From positions 1-64,000 of the forward strand of contig JAMFSR010000009.1 in assembly GCA_026225395.1 (NCBI GenBank): a stretch of 64,000 nucleotides of DNA, in the 5' to 3' direction. Below, piece by piece: positions 43,295 to 53,941 of this stretch. The stretch's first letter is position 1. Each line of letters opens with the position of its first letter. Source of the DNA: Granulicella sapmiensis. Its GTDB lineage: Bacteria; Acidobacteriota; Terriglobia; Terriglobales; Acidobacteriaceae. Under the pieces are notes generated by a model. The model was not told the DNA's origin. It saw nothing but the letters and a program-made list of their open reading frames with translations, and ran no database searches. The position numbers and the translations under genes are program-made.

Positions 43295-46200
43295 ATGGGT
43301 GGCTTTTGGAGGGCCCGTCGCGTGGTTTCGGCCGCGGCTGTAGTTGGCCTCCTCAGCCTTTCCACGCCCGGCTCCTCTGCAGACCTGCCTGTACAGACGG
43401 GTCCGTATCTGGCGAACGTTGTGGCGGGAGGGCCAGCTCTTGTCAAGCCGCTGCCTGCGAAGCTTGCCGGAACAGGAACGCGCACCGAAGAACTCTGGGT
43501 GCGGACGGAGACGCCGGACGCGGATGCATTGATCGCGGGTATTGGCGATCCTGCCGCGTCCTCCTGCTACTTTCAGCTTCGGCATGGACACCCGGGCATC
43601 GGCTCGGAGTCGAGTGCAGCGGTTCTGGCCGATACTGCTCTCTCGCCCAAGACGTGGCACCTGCTGGCGGTGAGCGATGACGGCGAGATCGTGACGTTCT
43701 ATGTGGATGGAATGGTCGCTGGAGCGGCGCACTCGCTAAAGGGAGATGTTGCTCGGGAGATACGGCTTGCTCCCGACCCTGGCGATGACACGGTTCGCTT
43801 CAGTGGAGAAATCGGTGGTTTCACCGTGATGGAAGGGTCGAAAAATGCATCGCGCATCGCGCACGATTACGCTGCGCCGCCTAACTTCGAGGCACAGCTT
43901 CGCGAAGAGAACGCCAAGCCGTGGCCGGTACAGACCAAGCAGCAGTTAGGCTACCGGGAGCCGCAGGACCCGGACCTGATGCCCCACGGCGCGGCAGCGG
44001 AGGCTCCTCATGCGGAGCCGTTGCCAGCTGCCGGTCTGACGCTGCACCCGGATGGAGCGGACAAATGGGAGATTGTGGCCAACTGGAAGCTCTACTCCAA
44101 CGCTGACAAAGCTGTTCTGCCGGCTGCTGGAGCGAAGATCTCGCTTCCGGGGTTCAACGATTCGACATGGCTGCCTGCTACAGTGCCCGGAACCGTGCTG
44201 ACGACGCTTATCAACCGCGGCATCTATCCCGATCCCGACTTTGGGTTGAACAACATGGCTATACCGGAGTCGCTGAACAAGCACGACTACTGGTATCGCG
44301 TGGAGTTTCCTGCTCCCGCGGACCACGCGGCGGGGCGACGCGTCACGCTGCACTTCGGAGGGATCAATTACACAGCCGACGTGTGGGTCAACGGGCACCG
44401 GCTGGGAGAAATACGTGGCGCGTTTGAGCGCGGCGTCTTCGATGTAACCAGCGTTCTCAACGCCGGAGCGAATGTGCTTGCTGTGCGTATCGCACCGCCG
44501 CCGCATCCGGGAATTCCCGCTGAGCAGTCGATCAAGGATGGGCCCGGTTATGACGGTGGCCTGATGATGATCGATGGCCCTACGTTCGTTGATACCGAGG
44601 GCTGGGACTGGATGCCGGCGATGCGTGACCGCGACAGCGGCATCTGGCAGAGCGTGAGTCTGGAAGAAACAGGCGCGGTGACGCTGGGGGATCCGCAGGT
44701 GATCACGCGACTGCCGCTGCCGGACGTGTCCACGGCGGACGTGCAGATCGACGTCCCGGTACACAACGGTAGCGGTATCGCGCGCAACGTCGTGGTCACG
44801 GCGGCATTCGAGGGGGTGCAGGTGCGGAAGGCAGTCGATGTGCCTTCCGGAGACAGCACGCTGCATCTTTCGCCCGACGCCTATCCTGCACTGCACCTCA
44901 GTCATCCGCGCCTGTGGTGGCCGAACGGTTATGGTGATCCCAGTCTCTATCACCTGCATCTGACGCTCTCGACGGCGGGCGCAGTGTCCGACCAGCGCAC
45001 TCTCGCCTTCGGCGTGCGCGAGGTTACCTACGAACTCACGTTGTTCGATGGCAGCGGCCACCTGCGTCGTGTGGAGGTCGACCCCACACTTGCGCTTGGC
45101 AAGGACTACGATCCGGTCGATGTGCGTCACGACACGATGCGCCAGACCGCAACCGGGTGGGCTTCCACGGTCGATCCTGCTGCTGCGAACACGCCCGCCG
45201 TGCGTCCCGTGACGGACGAGTCCGGACTTACCGATCTCGTGCTCAAGGTCAACGGCGTGCGCATAGCCGTACGGGGTGGCAACTGGGGCATGGACGACAG
45301 CCGCAAGCGCATCAGCCGTGAACACCTTGAGCCGTACTTCCGGCTGCACCGCGAAGCCCATCTGAACATGATCCGCAACTGGGTCGGCCAGAACACCGAA
45401 GAGGTTTTCTATCAACTTGCCGACGAGTACGGCATGATGGTGTGGAACGATTTCTGGGGCTCCACCGGGAACTACAACGCCGAACCGGGCGATCCTGATC
45501 TGTTCGTTGAGAACGCCCGAGACACCGTGCGCCGTTATCGCAATCATCCCTCGATCGCGATCTGGTGCGGACGCAATGAAGGTGTTCCTCCGCCGGTGCT
45601 CAACGAGAAGCTGATCCAGATGCTGCATGAAGAGGATGGCACGCGGTTCTATTCTCCGAGCTCGAACCAGGTGAACCTTCATACGAGTGGGCCTTATCAC
45701 TGGGTTGAACCTTCGCTCTACTTCAGCAAGTTGAACCGCGGCTTTTCGGTGGAGCTGGGCATCTCGTCGTTCCCCACAAAAGAAGCTTTTGAGCATACGG
45801 TGGCTGCGGCTGACCGCTGGCCCGTCAGCGATGCATGGGCGTACCACGACTGGCACCAAAGCGAAGGCGGTAACACGCAGGAGCTGATGCGCCAACTGGC
45901 TTTGCAACTTGGGCCCTTTGATTCGCTACCGGAGTTTGAGCGCCGTATCCAGCTCTTCAACTACGTCGACCACCAGGCAATCTACGAAGGTATGTATGCG
46001 CACCTGTGGAGGCCGAACAGCGGTCGCATGATCTGGATGACGCAGCCCGCATGGCCCAGCACGATGTGGCAGATGTATAGCTCGGACTATGACACGCAAG
46101 CCTCGTTCTATGGCATTCGCAAGGCCAATGCGCCGCTGCATGTGCAAATGGACCTCTCCGACCACACGGTGCAGGTGGTGAACACGACGAGGGATGCAGC

Positions 46201-46849
46201 GCGAGGACTGCGTGTGCACGCGGTAGTGGTCGATCCGAAGAACGCTACGCTGGCCAGCCAGGATGTCAGCGTGGACGCCTCCGCCAACGTCACCACGCCG
46301 CTCTTCGTGCTACCGGTAAGCGATCTGTTCGCGGCACATCCGCTGCTGTTTGTGCGGCTGGAGTTGCGTGATGCGGCAGGCGTTCTGATCGCCGACAACT
46401 TCTACTGGGTAGCACGCGATGCGGAGAGTTATCGCGGGCTGGACAAGCTCGCGACGAGCACTATCGACAGTAGCGTCGCCCTTGCGCCACAGGTTGAGGT
46501 GGACGGCGCGCCGGAAAAGGTCTGGCGCGTGCATTTGCGCAACAGCGGAAAGGATGCGGCGATTGCGCTCAAACTGACGCTGCATCATGCGGATGGAACC
46601 CGCATTCTTCCTGCCTATTACAGCGACAACTACGTGTCGCTGCTGCCGGGTGAGGAACGCGAAATCACAATTCAGGCTCCGGCGAAAGCTGCCGGAGCTG
46701 GCGTGGCGGCTATTTCGCTGCGCGGATGGAATCTGCCAGAAGAGAGTGTGCCGCCGAGGAACTCGGCGGCTGTAAGGAACTTGACGGCACCAGCGAAGGC
46801 CGCCGTCGAGACCTTGAAGTCAACCATCGTGTCGGTGCACGCCGATTGA
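43295..46849 (+). CDS. Secreted LamG-GH2 glycoside hydrolase (mannosidase/glucosaminidase-like)
   Basis: About 1184 residues. A signal peptide (RRVVSAAAVVGLLSLSTPGSSA) is followed by a LamG/concanavalin-like domain (~30-200; TWHLLAVSDDGEIVTFYVDG). GH2 domains follow: jelly roll (YWYRVEFPAPADHAAGRR, VTLHFGGINYTADVWVNG), Ig-like repeats and a barrel with MIRNWVGQNTEEVFYQLADE. Acid/base E762 (IWCGRNEG) and nucleophile E820 (FSVELGISSFP) are my assignments. It resembles beta-mannosidase/exo-glucosaminidase branches of GH2 rather than beta-galactosidases. The start at 43295 gives the signal peptide; upstream frame is unsupported. It stands 57 bp before the second TonB receptor gene, probably in one operon. 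Confidence 0.85.
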   Translation: MGGFWRARRVVSAAAVVGLLSLSTPGSSADLPVQTGPYLANVVAGGPALVKPLPAKLAGTGTRTEELWVRTETPDADALIAGIGDPAASSCYFQLRHGHPGIGSESSAAVLADTALSPKTWHLLAVSDDGEIVTFYVDGMVAGAAHSLKGDVAREIRLAPDPGDDTVRFSGEIGGFTVMEGSKNASRIAHDYAAPPNFEAQLREENAKPWPVQTKQQLGYREPQDPDLMPHGAAAEAPHAEPLPAAGLTLHPDGADKWEIVANWKLYSNADKAVLPAAGAKISLPGFNDSTWLPATVPGTVLTTLINRGIYPDPDFGLNNMAIPESLNKHDYWYRVEFPAPADHAAGRRVTLHFGGINYTADVWVNGHRLGEIRGAFERGVFDVTSVLNAGANVLAVRIAPPPHPGIPAEQSIKDGPGYDGGLMMIDGPTFVDTEGWDWMPAMRDRDSGIWQSVSLEETGAVTLGDPQVITRLPLPDVSTADVQIDVPVHNGSGIARNVVVTAAFEGVQVRKAVDVPSGDSTLHLSPDAYPALHLSHPRLWWPNGYGDPSLYHLHLTLSTAGAVSDQRTLAFGVREVTYELTLFDGSGHLRRVEVDPTLALGKDYDPVDVRHDTMRQTATGWASTVDPAAANTPAVRPVTDESGLTDLVLKVNGVRIAVRGGNWGMDDSRKRISREHLEPYFRLHREAHLNMIRNWVGQNTEEVFYQLADEYGMMVWNDFWGSTGNYNAEPGDPDLFVENARDTVRRYRNHPSIAIWCGRNEGVPPPVLNEKLIQMLHEEDGTRFYSPSSNQVNLHTSGPYHWVEPSLYFSKLNRGFSVELGISSFPTKEAFEHTVAAADRWPVSDAWAYHDWHQSEGGNTQELMRQLALQLGPFDSLPEFERRIQLFNYVDHQAIYEGMYAHLWRPNSGRMIWMTQPAWPSTMWQMYSSDYDTQASFYGIRKANAPLHVQMDLSDHTVQVVNTTRDAARGLRVHAVVVDPKNATLASQDVSVDASANVTTPLFVLPVSDLFAAHPLLFVRLELRDAAGVLIADNFYWVARDAESYRGLDKLATSTIDSSVALAPQVEVDGAPEKVWRVHLRNSGKDAAIALKLTLHHADGTRILPAYYSDNYVSLLPGEEREITIQAPAKAAGAGVAAISLRGWNLPEESVPPRNSAAVRNLTAPAKAAVETLKSTIVSVHAD

Positions 46850-46906
46850 ACTATCAAACTCCGGCCATAGAAACCGGAGACGAAAGAAAGATTTGTGGAG
46901 GACGAT

Positions 46907-49900
46907 ATGATGCCAAATCAACTAAAAAACCTGGATGTCTCGCATGATCGCAGTGCAACCCGGAGAGAGTCGCGCACGCGATGGATGCAAACTGTGTTGC
47001 GGCTCCTGCTGCCCTGTCTGCTGATACTTGTCTGTATGCCGCTGAATGCACAAGAAAATGCCGGTCTCACTGGCAGGGTGATGGACCCATCGGGCGCCGC
47101 CATCGCTGGCGCGCAAATTACGTTCCTCAATGAAGCCACCGGGATCAAGGCGCAGTTCGCCGCATCCTCGGTGGGCCTGTATACGGTGCCCCTACCGGCC
47201 GGAACCTACGATATTACGGTGGAAGTGCAAGGATTTCAAAGGTTCGAACAAAAGCATGTCGTTGTCGAAGTTGGCTCCGAGACGACCAACAATATCCAGA
47301 TGACGCTGGGCAAAATCAGCCAGACTGTGGAGGTGTCATCGCTCAATTCCAACAGACTCAATACCACCGATGCCCAGCTTGACACGATGCTTCCGGCGGA
47401 GGAAGTGACGGACCTGCCTATTTTGGTGAACGGCTATGTCCGCCAGGTCGAGACCTTTGCCGCGCAGGCGCCCGGAGTGAGGCTCGGCTCCTACGGCAAC
47501 TTGTATGTGGACGGTGGAAGCGAAAGCCAGACCAACGCATCCGGCAACTATTACAACGGCCTACAGATCCAGACCGCCTCCGACGGAAACTCAAACCCGC
47601 CGTACGAAATGGTGGACCAGTTCCGCGTCGTCCGCAACGCGATTTCGGCCCGCTACGGCATGGTGCAGGGCGCGGTCGATTACGGCTTGCGTGCGGGTAC
47701 CAACAAGCTGCACGGCGATGCCTTTTTCATCGACCGCAACAGCGCTCTTGATTCCGACGGCTTCTTCGACACCAACTACAACCTCGCCGGCAAGCTCGTC
47801 CCGCCTGTCGATAGGGAAAGCGATTGGGGCGGCACCATCGGCGGCCCCGTGGTTCTACCCAAGATCTACAACGGGCACAACAAGACCTTTTTCCTGGCAG
47901 CCTTCGAGGTATTCAACAAGGACCAGGCCGACACCTCCATCGGCTCGGTTCCAACGCCGGCGGAGAGGACAGGCGACTTCAGCAACTTTGTCAATTCCAA
48001 TGGTGTCCTGATTCCGATTTACGATCCGCAGACCGGCCAGCAGTTCCAGTGCAACGGCAAGTTGAACGTCATCTGCTCGAACCGCATTGACCCGCTGTCA
48101 GCATCGCTGCTTCAGTACCTCCCCAACCCCAACACGACGGGAACGAATTATGGCCTGCAGGACAACATGAACCCTGTGATTAAGTCCCTGCCGAACCTGA
48201 ACCAGGCCATGGGCGTCACGCTGAACCACCAGATCACGCAGAGCCAGAACATTGCCTTCACCTGGTGGCGCAACCACTACACCCAGACGCAGGAGGAGGA
48301 CGCTCCCATTGTGCCTGCCACCAACCCGCTCACCGGCCAGGAGGACCTCACCGACAACGCCAACGTGTGGTTGGCGAATTATTCCAAGATCATAAGGCCC
48401 AACCTGGTTGTGACGGCTGGTGTTGCGGCACAAAACAAGTGGCAGAACAACGTAGACGGCGATCCGGGCGTGAACTTTCCCGGCGTGCTGGCCGGCACCA
48501 CCATGCCGTATATCAGCTTCAACGGCCAGGAAGCGATTACCAACTGGGGCAACAGCAACAGCAGTCTCGTCCTGTACCACGTGGACAACATCGGCTGGAA
48601 CCTGTTCAACAACTGGCTGTGGAACAAGGGCCGCCACACGATCAACATAGGCGGCGAGTTCCACCACTACTTCGCGAACACTCTCAGCAACTATAGCGCT
48701 GGCCACTTCAGCTTCAGCCAGGCTGAGACGTCCATTCCCAATACCGCGAATACCAACTTTTCCCAATACGGCAGCTCGTTTGCCAGCTTCCTGCTAGGCC
48801 TGCCCGATTCCGCCAGCCGCACGTCCTCCACCACGACGAGCATCAACACGCAGGCGTACGTTGCATACCTCCAGGACGACTTCAAGGCCACGAACAAGCT
48901 GACACTGAACCTCGGCATCCGCTACGACCTGATGATGCCCTATACTCTGGCCCAGAACAATAACGTCTTCCTGGCTCCGACCACTCCAAACCCGTCAGCC
49001 GGCAACCTGCCGGGTGCTGCCACCGAGTACGGCAACTGCTTCGGCTGTGCCGGCTATAACCAGATAGCCCCTCACAAACTGTACTTTGCTCCGCGCGTAG
49101 GTTTCGCCTACAGCCTCAATAAGAGCACGGTTGTTCAGGGCTCCTATGGCATCACCTATCTGGGCTTCAGTGGCGCTTACGGCCAGGGTGAAGGCGCCTA
49201 CTCCGGCCCCAACAATATGGCCGGTCTGCTGGGTGGCAGCTATACGCAGAGCTCAACCGGAGGGTATACATCCTCCTACGGTGAGTGGAGCAACCCCACC
49301 ACGGGAGCCGCTAATCCCATTCCCGCCGTAACACCCACCCCTTTCAGCCCGGGACTCGGTGTTGCGCAAACTATCTACTACATGGACTACGCTCACAACG
49401 GCGAAGCAGGCCATCTGCAGACGTGGACTCTGGGTGTTCAGCGCCAGCTTCCGTGGCATATGTTGCTGACCGCCGACTATCTCGCGAACAAGACTTCGCA
49501 CCTGTCGGGCTCGAACATCAATCCCATCGAGCAGCCCAATCCTTCGGTTCTGTCCTACGGCGCGCTACTGAGCGACAACATTACCTCGGCTGCGGCGATT
49601 GCGGCCGGATTCACGGCTCCGTATTCAACCTTCGCCTCGCAGTTTGGCGGCAGCGCCACGGTTTACCAATCCCTGAAACCGTATCCTCAGTACTCCGGCG
49701 TATCTCGGGCGTGGGACCAGTCAGGGACCACGTACTTCTCCGCCTTCCAGGTGCAGGTCGATAAGCACTTGTCCAACAATCTCAACTTCATGGGAAATAT
49801 TGAATTGCCGAGGCTCTACGACAACCTGGTAACGACCGTGAACAAGTACAACCAGAAGCAGAACTGGGGTGAAGACACGACGGGCTCGTTCGAATCCAAG

Positions 49901-50458
49901 GCTACCGTCATCTACCAGCTTCCGTTCGGTCACGGCCAGCGCTGGCTCAGTTCGGGCTGGCAAGACAAGGTGGCGGGTGGCTGGCAGGTAGGAGGGATCC
50001 TGAACTACAACAACTCCCAGCCGCTGGCGATTACGCAGAGCGGTGAGAACTTCCTCAACAGCACCAACCGGCCCAACATGAATCCGCTGGCTTCGCTCTG
50101 GTCGGGTAACTATAGCAAGATCCCGTTGTTCTTCGAGGGGAAAATACCCGCGCCGCTGTTGTTCAGTACCAACGCCTGGAGCAACACCGGCAGTCAGTAT
50201 GTGCTGGGCAACGCCAACCGCACCTATAACTCGGTTCGCGGTCCCTGGTACCCGTCGGAGAACCTGAACGTCATCAAGAAGATTCATCTCACCGAGGGAA
50301 CCTCGTTTGAGTTGCGCATAGATTACTTCAACGCGCTCAACCGGGTTCAGGCTCCGTTCCCGACCGTGACGCTCGGCTCCTCCAATTTCGGCCAGGTCAC
50401 CACCAAGTTCACGGCCACCAACCGCGAAGGACAGGCCGAGTTCTTCTACAACTTCTAA
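46907..50458 (+). CDS. TonB-dependent receptor, Oar/CarbopepD-type (2)
   Basis: About 1183 residues with an N-terminal membrane signal (LRLLLPCLLILVCMPLNAQ). The carboxypeptidase-like domain (NAGLTGRVMDPSGAAIAGAQ), plug (VTDLPILVNGYVRQVETF) and large barrel ending EGQAEFFYNF, with terminal Phe for outer-membrane insertion, follow the same plan as the receptor at 22599. GGAGG precedes ATG 46907/46910 by 5 or 8 nt. No LacI-type operator is seen, so it may answer to another regulator, for example the two-component pair at 57846-61530 (inference). Confidence 0.93.
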   Translation: MMPNQLKNLDVSHDRSATRRESRTRWMQTVLRLLLPCLLILVCMPLNAQENAGLTGRVMDPSGAAIAGAQITFLNEATGIKAQFAASSVGLYTVPLPAGTYDITVEVQGFQRFEQKHVVVEVGSETTNNIQMTLGKISQTVEVSSLNSNRLNTTDAQLDTMLPAEEVTDLPILVNGYVRQVETFAAQAPGVRLGSYGNLYVDGGSESQTNASGNYYNGLQIQTASDGNSNPPYEMVDQFRVVRNAISARYGMVQGAVDYGLRAGTNKLHGDAFFIDRNSALDSDGFFDTNYNLAGKLVPPVDRESDWGGTIGGPVVLPKIYNGHNKTFFLAAFEVFNKDQADTSIGSVPTPAERTGDFSNFVNSNGVLIPIYDPQTGQQFQCNGKLNVICSNRIDPLSASLLQYLPNPNTTGTNYGLQDNMNPVIKSLPNLNQAMGVTLNHQITQSQNIAFTWWRNHYTQTQEEDAPIVPATNPLTGQEDLTDNANVWLANYSKIIRPNLVVTAGVAAQNKWQNNVDGDPGVNFPGVLAGTTMPYISFNGQEAITNWGNSNSSLVLYHVDNIGWNLFNNWLWNKGRHTINIGGEFHHYFANTLSNYSAGHFSFSQAETSIPNTANTNFSQYGSSFASFLLGLPDSASRTSSTTTSINTQAYVAYLQDDFKATNKLTLNLGIRYDLMMPYTLAQNNNVFLAPTTPNPSAGNLPGAATEYGNCFGCAGYNQIAPHKLYFAPRVGFAYSLNKSTVVQGSYGITYLGFSGAYGQGEGAYSGPNNMAGLLGGSYTQSSTGGYTSSYGEWSNPTTGAANPIPAVTPTPFSPGLGVAQTIYYMDYAHNGEAGHLQTWTLGVQRQLPWHMLLTADYLANKTSHLSGSNINPIEQPNPSVLSYGALLSDNITSAAAIAAGFTAPYSTFASQFGGSATVYQSLKPYPQYSGVSRAWDQSGTTYFSAFQVQVDKHLSNNLNFMGNIELPRLYDNLVTTVNKYNQKQNWGEDTTGSFESKATVIYQLPFGHGQRWLSSGWQDKVAGGWQVGGILNYNNSQPLAITQSGENFLNSTNRPNMNPLASLWSGNYSKIPLFFEGKIPAPLLFSTNAWSNTGSQYVLGNANRTYNSVRGPWYPSENLNVIKKIHLTEGTSFELRIDYFNALNRVQAPFPTVTLGSSNFGQVTTKFTATNREGQAEFFYNF

Positions 50459-50464
50459 CTTTGT

Positions 50465-50493
50465 GCAGAGGCCCGTCCCGGGCGGCCCTCTGC
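50465..50493 (+). terminator. GC-rich hairpin after the second TonB receptor gene
   Basis: GCAGAGG and CCTCTGC enclose a GC-rich inner part (CCCG/CGGG). There is no T tract, so it may be a partial terminator or a processing/stability hairpin inside an operon. Confidence 0.4.
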
Positions 50494-50622
50494 GTCACAC
50501 CATGCAGCCGGAACGGATTGTGAACAGCACAGCGCGTGGAAACTCGTTGGCCTCGCGTATACGCTACTGCTTCATCCAGCTCTTTAAAGGAGGGCGCTAT
50601 TGCTTTACGGGAGATCGGGAAA

Positions 50623-52344
50623 ATGAGATTCATCGTGGCCATGCTCGTCGTCGCAAGCGCCTTGCTGGCGATCACTCCAGCGGGCCATGCGCAGCAGACA
50701 CTCGATCTTTCGGGAATTCGTTTCTGGGTGGAGCGCGCCGATGCGGTCCGCGGGCCTGAGGGATACGGTGAGGATAACTACTACACGTCGTACCAGATCG
50801 CTCCTGGCCACTTCCGCAGCTTCACCTCGAATGCCTGCTGGCTGGCTGCCGACGGCCCGAACTGTACCCAGGCTATGGACGGCAACGCGGTGGAAGACGC
50901 AGGCGCACCGCCCACGACCGCTGCTCCGCATAGCACCCCGCCTGCAGGCGGTCGCTATCACATCGATGTGCTGCACTCGACGGCCGCGACGGCTGCCTGG
51001 GCTCCCTGCGGGCAGTGGCTCAATTCTGTCCTCAGCTATAAAGGCATCTTGTATGGCTTCGTGCATGGTGAAGCTCCGCAACCCGGAACGACCGGTTGCG
51101 GAATCTCCAGGACTCATCACAAGACGATGGCTCTCTGGACCTCTCCCGTTGGAGCAAATGCCGGGCTGCAGGGTAGTTGGTCGAACCCCACGCTCATCTA
51201 TGACTCCACGAATGGCGATACCGGCAACGGCGAGTCCGGCGAAGGCGACTGCACTGCTATTCGTGATTCTACCTACGCATATATGTTCTGCCGCAACCCA
51301 ACTATTAACACCACCACGCTCGCGCGCGCTCCGCTGACGGACCTCACGCATTTCATCAAGTACCACGATGGTTGGGGATCGCAGCCCGGATTGAATGGTT
51401 TCGACACTGACATCTCCGGCACAATCGCCGGACCTTCGCCTGACGGTGGAAAGAGCTCAAGCGCGTTGGGAAGCGGCGCCTCCGTATGGGAAGATAAGAA
51501 AATGGTTATGCTGCTGGCGGCCGCCGATCCAAAGTTCGTGGGGCTGAAGGCGTCCTTCACGGCGCTTTCTAACCTGCACAGCGGCAGCATTGGCTTTACC
51601 ACGCTGCCCGACCCGCTTTTCGTGCAGGAAACGACTGCTTCCGGACGATACCCTTACGGATCGAACCCTCCGCATTACCTCTATATCTATCCTTCGGTTC
51701 TCAGTCCGGTGGACGGAACACGGAGCTGGAACCTGACGCAGAAGAACCAATTCCTGCTCGCGTATGCCTTCGTGCCGCCTCGCAACAATCTCTCGCATCG
51801 CATACTGGCGATACGTAGCGTGACGGTGACTACAGCGCGCAAGGCACAGGACCCACAGGTACTTGTCGCGCTGACGACGCGCCAGGACGCGGGTTTCGAC
51901 CAGTATTACTCCAGCACGCAACCGGTGGCGTACGGAAGTGACGCAGTGTTCTCCTATCCCATCGGCACCTTTACAGCCATCAAGGTCGATACGGTCGGAT
52001 ACTTCGTGCAGCTCCCCGCAGACAGTGCCGTCTCGCAGGGGCAGATGATGACGAAGATCGTTGAGTGTCGCAGCGGGACGTTCGACAGCAGTGGGAAGGT
52101 GATCACTGCACCCTGGCCTTCAGCGCATCCGGATCACCTGATCACCAGCGGAAGCTGCGACGCGAGCTACAACGAAGAAACGGTGGCCGGCTATAGTTAT
52201 CCGGCTAAACCGGCCTCGGGGGACTCGGTGCAGATCTATCGTTGCCGCACCAAAGCGAATGGAACTCACTGGGCTTCCACCAGCAACACCTGCGAGGGTC
52301 TTGGCACCAGCGAGAAGTCGCTTGGATGGATCCTCACGAAGTAG
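50623..52344 (+). CDS. Secreted protein of unknown function (beta-propeller-like?)
   Basis: A 573-residue protein with a clear signal peptide (MRFIVAMLVVASALLAITPAGHAQQ). The rest shows repeated W-rich strands (KGILYGFVHGEA, then MALWTSPVGANAGLQGSWSN, YAYMFCRNP) and many Cys (about ten), as in secreted beta-propeller or DUF4185-like proteins. I do not recognise it reliably. It lies between the second TonB receptor and a phosphodiesterase on the same strand, so a role in handling the same substrate outside the cell is likely. The start at 50623 follows GGGAAA and begins the signal peptide; the frame to 50536 is unsupported. Confidence 0.65.
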   Translation: MRFIVAMLVVASALLAITPAGHAQQTLDLSGIRFWVERADAVRGPEGYGEDNYYTSYQIAPGHFRSFTSNACWLAADGPNCTQAMDGNAVEDAGAPPTTAAPHSTPPAGGRYHIDVLHSTAATAAWAPCGQWLNSVLSYKGILYGFVHGEAPQPGTTGCGISRTHHKTMALWTSPVGANAGLQGSWSNPTLIYDSTNGDTGNGESGEGDCTAIRDSTYAYMFCRNPTINTTTLARAPLTDLTHFIKYHDGWGSQPGLNGFDTDISGTIAGPSPDGGKSSSALGSGASVWEDKKMVMLLAAADPKFVGLKASFTALSNLHSGSIGFTTLPDPLFVQETTASGRYPYGSNPPHYLYIYPSVLSPVDGTRSWNLTQKNQFLLAYAFVPPRNNLSHRILAIRSVTVTTARKAQDPQVLVALTTRQDAGFDQYYSSTQPVAYGSDAVFSYPIGTFTAIKVDTVGYFVQLPADSAVSQGQMMTKIVECRSGTFDSSGKVITAPWPSAHPDHLITSGSCDASYNEETVAGYSYPAKPASGDSVQIYRCRTKANGTHWASTSNTCEGLGTSEKSLGWILTK

Positions 52345-52401
52345 CCTCCAACTTCCTGCATCACAGTGCGAAGAAAACCTTTCTTACGGAATGGAAAGTT
52401 T

Positions 52402-53766
52402 ATGAAAATCAGTCCTTGCTCAAGATCTTGTCTCGTCTCGCTTCTGCTCCTGCTCACCTCCTTTTCTTCGTACGCGCAGAATGACGGCAGCGCCGCAAAG
52501 AGCGGTCCCATCGTCGTGCTGATAACTATCGATGGGTTTCCTGCGCGAGCGCTCAAAGACCCTCGCCTGCCAATGCCCACGCTGCGTGGGCTGATCGCAA
52601 ACGGCGCGCACGCCGATGCGATGATTCCCATTAACCCCACTGTGACTTGGCCCAACCACACCACACTAGTCACCGGTGTCGATGCGTCCGTGCATCACGT
52701 AATGGCCAACGGCGAGATCGAGTTTCCTACTCCGGGTGATGGTCCTGTTGTGAAGCAGTGGGTGCCGAAAGACGAGCTCGTGCATGCGCGCACGTTATAC
52801 GACGCTCTCGCAGAGAAGGGAATGACCACTGGCCAGGTGGACTGGGTGGCGATCTACGGCGCGAAAAATGTTCGTTGGCAGTTTGCCGAGAAGCCGGACG
52901 TCAGCAGCATAATTGCGCAGGATTTGATCGCGAAGGGCGTCATCACGCAGGATCAAGTCGAACACTTCAACGGCGGCCCAGCCTGGCATGATGAAGTGTG
53001 GACCGATGCCGCGATCGACATCCTGATCCACCATACACCGAACCTGCTGCTCTTCCACTTGCTGCAGACGGACACGTTGCAACACAAATACGGTGCGCTT
53101 TCTATGGCGGCTTATGCGGGGTATGCGTATTCGGACATGTGTCTGGACCGGCTGATCGAAGCCGCGCGCGCTGCGGGTCTGCTCGATCGCATCACCTTCG
53201 TGATCGCCTCAGATCACGGCTTCGGAGATGTGAAGCATGCGATTCGCCCAAATGTGGTCCTGGCACAGCGCAACGTGCTCAGCAAGTTGAATGACAAATA
53301 TGAGGGCGGTGCGTGGTTTCTCGCTGAGGGCGGAGAGGCTTCGCTCTACATACGGGACGAGACTCTGCGTGCCAAACTCGTGCCGGAGTTGAAGGCCTAC
53401 TTCTCCGGCTTGCCTGGCGTGGAAGGAGCTTTCACCAACGAAGAGGGGCGCGCGATAGGTCTTCCTGCATTGGCCAATTCGGACCAGGCTCCCGATCTCT
53501 ATCTGACGGCCAGTCCCGACTATGCCTTCTGGGCGGGAGAGGACGGTCCACTGACCCAGGAGGTCTCTACCCCTGATGGAAGCCACGGCTACAGCAACAC
53601 AGATCCTGAGATGCAGGCACTTTTTGTCGCGTCCGGTAGTCACATCCGTCCAGGCATCGACCTCGGTACGATCCCGAATCTCCGTGTGGCTCCCACCATT
53701 GCGAAGCTGCTGGGGATTTCGCTGCCGACAGCTAAGGGGCAACCGCTTGATGCCGCTCTGCAATAG
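52402..53766 (+). CDS. Secreted nucleotide pyrophosphatase/phosphodiesterase (alkaline phosphatase superfamily)
   Basis: A 454-residue protein with signal peptide (CLVSLLLLLTSFSSYAQ). The first metal Asp lies in VVLITIDGFPARAL, the nucleophile Thr in TVTWPNHTTLVTG, and later metal ligands in LLQTDTLQHKYG and VIASDHGFG, with HGYSNTDPEM near the end. This fits type I phosphodiesterase/NPP (PF01663), which splits phosphodiesters or sugar-phosphate bonds outside the cytoplasm. Its operon position behind the receptor may mean removal of phosphate decorations from the glycan (inference). The start at 52402 has GGAAAG 3-4 nt upstream. Confidence 0.88.
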   Translation: MKISPCSRSCLVSLLLLLTSFSSYAQNDGSAAKSGPIVVLITIDGFPARALKDPRLPMPTLRGLIANGAHADAMIPINPTVTWPNHTTLVTGVDASVHHVMANGEIEFPTPGDGPVVKQWVPKDELVHARTLYDALAEKGMTTGQVDWVAIYGAKNVRWQFAEKPDVSSIIAQDLIAKGVITQDQVEHFNGGPAWHDEVWTDAAIDILIHHTPNLLLFHLLQTDTLQHKYGALSMAAYAGYAYSDMCLDRLIEAARAAGLLDRITFVIASDHGFGDVKHAIRPNVVLAQRNVLSKLNDKYEGGAWFLAEGGEASLYIRDETLRAKLVPELKAYFSGLPGVEGAFTNEEGRAIGLPALANSDQAPDLYLTASPDYAFWAGEDGPLTQEVSTPDGSHGYSNTDPEMQALFVASGSHIRPGIDLGTIPNLRVAPTIAKLLGISLPTAKGQPLDAALQ

Positions 53767-53941
53767 TGATCGTGGGTCTGAGTCTTTTGGAAAAGCGGTG
53801 AGAGACTTGAAAAGGCTGTGATCTCCAGAGCACATCGCTAACGCATGCGGGATTTTTTCGGTAGTCGCTCAAAAACCTGAAGGGAAGGCTTGAAGACCTC
53901 TTGAATCGGAGTTTTGGTGCAGCTTGGTTGGGCAATGCGAT

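Noticed and set aside
43946..45907. 653-residue open frame antisense to the LamG-GH2 gene
   Set aside because: The plus strand has clear GH2 motifs; the minus frame is rich in His/Arg as expected for a shadow in GC-rich DNA.
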